Below are positions 22,241 to 25,065 of a stretch of 25,065 bases of DNA, piece by piece. Position numbers and translations under genes: made by a program. The notes under the pieces are model-generated. The model was not told where the DNA came from. It worked only from the letters and a program-made list of their open reading frames with translations, and did no database searches. How positions within the stretch are numbered: the stretch's first letter is position 1; each line of letters starts with the position of its first letter. The stretch is from an uncultured Catenibacterium sp. (lineage in GTDB: Bacteria > Bacillota_I > Bacilli_A > Erysipelotrichales > Coprobacillaceae), in assembly GCA_900764725.1 (NCBI GenBank), contig CAAFPB010000425.1, positions 1 to 25,065 on the forward strand, given 5' to 3'.

Positions 22241-23144
22241 CTTAAATGATCGTGGATATCTTTATGATTATGTTGATATGGGTGTTTCTCTGATTATGGC
22301 TGGTTCAGATTATAGTGTTTTGACACCAGTAAAGTTTTCTATTGAAGAACTTAAAGAAATCAAAGAAGAGGCAAAAGAACTTTATGTTTATGTGAATGCT
22401 ATGTATGATGAACATGATCTAGAAGGGTTAGAAAAGCATATTGATGCATTACATGAGATTGGTATTGATGGTTTAATCTTCCAGGATTTTGGTGTATTAC
22501 ATATAGTTAAAGAAAAGGGTTATGATTTTAAGATGATTTATCATCCTCTCACTCTTAATACCAATTCAAGTACGCTCAATACATTATCTCATTATGGTAT
22601 TTCTGGTGCTTTTGTTTCTAAAGAAATCTCTTTAAAGGAACAATTAGAAATACGTAAGAACTGTGATATGCCATTATTTGTATTAGGTCATGGTGTACAG
22701 TATATGATGATGAGTAAGAGACATTTGATTTCTAATTATGAACAAGCAAGTAGTACTACTTTAAGCCATAATAAAGACGCTCTTACAATAAATCCACGTG
22801 GACAGGATTTCCCATGTCATATATATGAAACAAGCCGTGGAACGGCTGTATTTAGTAAATCTAGACTATATACATTGGACTTATTTAATACATTAAAGGA
22901 CTTTGATTATCTTTATATTGAAACAATGTTTATGGATTCAAGAGAAGCAATAGAAGTCACTAGTATGTATTGTGATTGCCTTAAAGCTCTAGAAAGAGGA
23001 ACATATGATAAAGAAGTAAAAGAATATCTTCCTTTATTAAGAAAGATTTCATATCCTCTTGATCGTGGTTTCTTATATGATGATACAATTTATCGTCTTG
23101 AAGATGTAAAGAGGAGGGATCTAGAAGATGCAGCCAATAAGTAA
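22224..23144 (+). CDS. trhP1: Peptidase U32-family tRNA hydroxylation protein (YrrN/TrhP1)
   Basis: A 306-residue U32-family TIM-barrel-like protein. Despite the name these are not shown proteases; YrrN/YrrO (TrhP1/TrhP2) are needed in B. subtilis for prephenate-linked 5-hydroxylation of U34. Residues 1-160 show the barrel (ELYVYVNAMYDEHDLEGLEKHIDALHEIGIDGLIFQD in part). The segment matching the U32 signature, LGHGVQYMMMSKRHLISNY, lacks the clustered cysteines of its partner, so only the second subunit seems equipped for a cluster. The start at 22224 follows GAAAGGATC and overlaps trmR by 17 nt; a start at 22188 would lie deep in trmR without a ribosome site. Confidence 0.87.
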   Translation: MKIAINLNDRGYLYDYVDMGVSLIMAGSDYSVLTPVKFSIEELKEIKEEAKELYVYVNAMYDEHDLEGLEKHIDALHEIGIDGLIFQDFGVLHIVKEKGYDFKMIYHPLTLNTNSSTLNTLSHYGISGAFVSKEISLKEQLEIRKNCDMPLFVLGHGVQYMMMSKRHLISNYEQASSTTLSHNKDALTINPRGQDFPCHIYETSRGTAVFSKSRLYTLDLFNTLKDFDYLYIETMFMDSREAIEVTSMYCDCLKALERGTYDKEVKEYLPLLRKISYPLDRGFLYDDTIYRLEDVKRRDLEDAANK

Positions 23145-24378
23145 AATTATTGATGGTCGTCGTGTGATTGTGAAAAAACCTGAATTACTTGCCCCTGCAG
23201 GAAACCTAGAGAAGCTTAAAACAGCTATTATCTATGGTGCAGATGCAGTCTTTATTGGTGGTAAAGAATTCTCTTTAAGATCACAGGCATCTAACTTCTC
23301 TATAGAAGATATTAAAGAAGCTGTACAATTTGCGAATCAATATGGTGCTAAAATACATGTTACATGTAATATCATCCTTCATCATGATAACCTAGAAGGT
23401 ATTAAAGAATACTTGCAGGCATTAGATGAGGCAGGTGTTACAGCTATTATTGTGGCTGATCCATATATTATGAATCTTGCGAAAAGCATGAATTTAAAGC
23501 TAGAAGTACATGTTTCTACGCAGATGTCAGTCACAAATTCATCTGCCGTTAAGTTCTTTGAAGATATGGGAATGGACAGAGTAGTGCTTGGTAGAGAAAC
23601 TACATTTGAAGATTTGGAGGATATTAGAAGAAATGCGCCTGATATTGACTTAGAATACTTCATACATGGTGCTATGTGTATTTCTTATAGTGGTCGTTGT
23701 ATGTTATCTAACTATTATTCTAGAAGAGATGCGAATAGAGGTGGCTGTTCACAAAGCTGTCGCTGGTATTATGATTTAGAAGAGAATGGAAAGTCTATTA
23801 ATGAAGATTTCCCATTTACTATGTCTTCTAAGGATATGTGCCTCATTCATCATATTGGTGAATTAATAGAATGTGGTGTGGATTCATTCAAGATAGAAGG
23901 ACGTATGAAGTCAGTTCACTATATTGCGACAGTTGTATCTACTTATAGAAAATTGATTGATGCATATTGCGAAGATCCTGATCACTTTACTGATTCAAAG
24001 AAATATGAAGATGAATTACAGAAAGCAGCCAATAGAGCATTCTGTCATGGATTCTTTTATGATAGCCCTGGTGTAGATGAACAGCTATATAACTTAAGAG
24101 ATGAACATCCTACACAGGAATTCGTGATGCGTGTTTTAGGTTATGATCAAGACACTAAACGTGCAAAAATAGAACAGCGTAACTATTTCAAAGTGGGAGA
24201 CAAAATAGAAATATTCTCTCCTAGTCATTCAAATATTTATTTTACTGTTGATAAGATTTATAATGAAGATAATGAATTGGTGGAAGTAGCGAACCATCCA
24301 ATGGAAATACTTTATGTAGAAATCGATTATCCAGTATTAGAGAATGATATGGGAAGGAAGGTAAACCATGGAAAATAA
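23128..24378 (+). CDS. trhP2: Peptidase U32-family tRNA hydroxylation protein (YrrO/TrhP2)
   Basis: A 416-residue U32 protein, partner of the preceding gene. [20 protein letters not shown] starts the barrel at about 18, and the U32 signature region [19 protein letters not shown] holds Cys184 and Cys191, with Cys207 and Cys211 in [10 protein letters not shown]. These four cysteines are the likely Fe-S ligands of RlhA/TrhP-type enzymes that hydroxylate RNA bases. A C-terminal beta domain (about 330-416) follows. GAGGAGG is ideally placed before the ATG, and the gene overlaps the previous one by 17 nt, suggesting subunits made in equal amounts. Confidence 0.92.
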   Translation: MQPISKIIDGRRVIVKKPELLAPAGNLEKLKTAIIYGADAVFIGGKEFSLRSQASNFSIEDIKEAVQFANQYGAKIHVTCNIILHHDNLEGIKEYLQALDEAGVTAIIVADPYIMNLAKSMNLKLEVHVSTQMSVTNSSAVKFFEDMGMDRVVLGRETTFEDLEDIRRNAPDIDLEYFIHGAMCISYSGRCMLSNYYSRRDANRGGCSQSCRWYYDLEENGKSINEDFPFTMSSKDMCLIHHIGELIECGVDSFKIEGRMKSVHYIATVVSTYRKLIDAYCEDPDHFTDSKKYEDELQKAANRAFCHGFFYDSPGVDEQLYNLRDEHPTQEFVMRVLGYDQDTKRAKIEQRNYFKVGDKIEIFSPSHSNIYFTVDKIYNEDNELVEVANHPMEILYVEIDYPVLENDMGRKVNHGK

Positions 24379-24994
24379 AGCTGTTATTATTGGAATTGCA
24401 GGAGGAAGTGCTTCTGGTAAGACTTCTATCGCACAATCCATCTATGATCGTTTTAAAGGCAGTCATAGAGTAAAGATCATTAAACAGGATGATTACTACA
24501 AAGATCAAAGTGATAAGACAATGGAAGAAAGGGTTAAAACAAACTACGATCATCCATTTGCGTTTGATAATGATCTTCTAGTATCTGACTTAAAGAAGCT
24601 TAAAAAGAAAGAAAGAATTGAAAAGCCTACTTATGATTATGCAAAGCATACAAGAAGTGATATTACAGAAGTCATTGAAGATCGTGATGTTATTATTCTT
24701 GAAGGTATCTTTGTCTTAGCAGAAGAGGAAGTAAGAAATCTCTGTGATATTTTAATCTATGTGGATACAGATTCAGATATCCGTTTTATTAGACGATTAA
24801 GAAGAGATGTAGAAGAACGTGCAAGAACTGTAGATTCAGTATGTAATCAGTATTTAGAAACTGTCAGACCAATGCATGAACAGTTTATTGAACCATCTAA
24901 GAAATATGCCCATATTATTATTCCTGAAGGTGGTACAAATACTGTCGCTATTGACTTATTGATTACAAAAATAAGTAGTATTCTAGGCGATTAA
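24368..24994 (+). CDS. udk: Uridine kinase
   Basis: Phosphorylates uridine and cytidine in pyrimidine salvage. The 208-residue protein has the P-loop GGSASGKTS (12-20), the KQDDYYKD segment with the likely catalytic Asp, [22 protein letters not shown] for nucleoside binding, and EGIFVL followed by [15 protein letters not shown] in the lid. Size and order are normal. It overlaps trhP2 by 11 nt with AAGGAAGG upstream. In B. subtilis udk likewise follows yrrO and is followed by greA; the window ends before that could be seen. Confidence 0.95.
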   Translation: MENKAVIIGIAGGSASGKTSIAQSIYDRFKGSHRVKIIKQDDYYKDQSDKTMEERVKTNYDHPFAFDNDLLVSDLKKLKKKERIEKPTYDYAKHTRSDITEVIEDRDVIILEGIFVLAEEEVRNLCDILIYVDTDSDIRFIRRLRRDVEERARTVDSVCNQYLETVRPMHEQFIEPSKKYAHIIIPEGGTNTVAIDLLITKISSILGD

Positions 24995-25004
24995 ATCGTT
25001 CTTG

Positions 25005-25010
25005 TATAAT
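25005..25010 (+). promoter_or_regulatory. Possible -10 element at right edge
   Basis: TATAAT at 25005-25010, eleven bases after the udk stop, with no clear -35. The gene it would serve lies outside the window. Confidence 0.25.
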
Positions 25011-25039
25011 TAAAATAAGTATGTTATTAATTAGTGGCG

Positions 25040-25063
25040 AAAAAACCATAGGCTTGCCTATGG
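25040..25063 (-). terminator. Hairpin with minus-strand T run at right edge
   Basis: CCATAGG, CTTG, CCTATGG (25046-25063 region) forms a stem. Read on the minus strand it is followed by six T residues (25040-25045), so it could end a minus-strand gene entering from the right. The plus-side flank beyond the stem lies outside the window, so it may be bidirectional and also end udk. Confidence 0.5.
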
Positions 25064-25065
25064 GA

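Noticed and set aside
1..25065. CRISPR array, prophage, toxin-antitoxin or defence system
   Set aside because: I saw no regularly spaced repeats, integrase, phage structural genes or paired small toxin genes on either strand.

Overview
The window is low-GC, Gram-positive (Firmicutes) chromosomal DNA. The nearest fit is an Erysipelotrichia-like gut lineage, inferred from codon style, gene content and strong B. subtilis-like synteny; no ribosomal marker is present to settle it. Nearly all of it is housekeeping sequence. I found no CRISPR array, prophage, secretion system or defence island.

Layout: (1) 1-876 is a decayed accessory patch. An IS200/IS605-type transposase remnant with one amber codon and a probable 1-base frameshift, plus its end hairpin, abuts the truncated 3' end of a flavin-reductase-like (PPOX) gene that also carries an internal TGA. 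(2) 943-2277 is a MATE exporter on the minus strand. (3) 2448-6577 holds ezrA (septation), then the coupled nifZ-type desulfurase and thiI (4-thiouridine at tRNA position 8). (4) 6606-6902 is a tRNA-Lys(CTT) pair, identical copies, with a clean promoter and terminator. (5) 6973-9974 holds a membrane-tethered HAD-like protein without catalytic aspartates, a convergent Nudix ADP-ribose pyrophosphatase and an RluA-family pseudouridine synthase. (6) 10023-14330 holds a ROK sugar kinase, then mnmA and recD2 with a 1-nt overlap. (7) 14341-15477 is a Na/Pi cotransporter preceded by a large palindrome and four TTAACA-like hexamers at exact 11-bp spacing, a likely PhoP/PhoB box. (8) 15458-24994 is the alaS region: T-box leader, alaS, ireB, ruvX, yrzB, lactonase-fold gene, mltG, trmR, trhP1, trhP2, udk. 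This is the B. subtilis order alaS-yrzL-yrrK-yrzB-yrrL-yrrM-yrrN-yrrO-udk with a beta-propeller lactonase gene inserted.

How the genes work together: tRNA maturation recurs throughout. There are two Lys tRNAs, sulfur transfer (desulfurase, ThiI, MnmA), wobble-uridine hydroxylation and methylation (TrhP1/TrhP2/TrmR), AlaS under tRNA-Ala control, and possibly RluA. Envelope and division functions (EzrA, MltG, IreB) are interleaved with these. The items most worth a second look are the putative Pho box and palindrome upstream of the phosphate transporter, the catalytically dead membrane HAD protein, the cysteine-rich tail on YrzB, the lactonase insertion behind a weak terminator, and the two-hit PPOX pseudogene beside the IS remnant.
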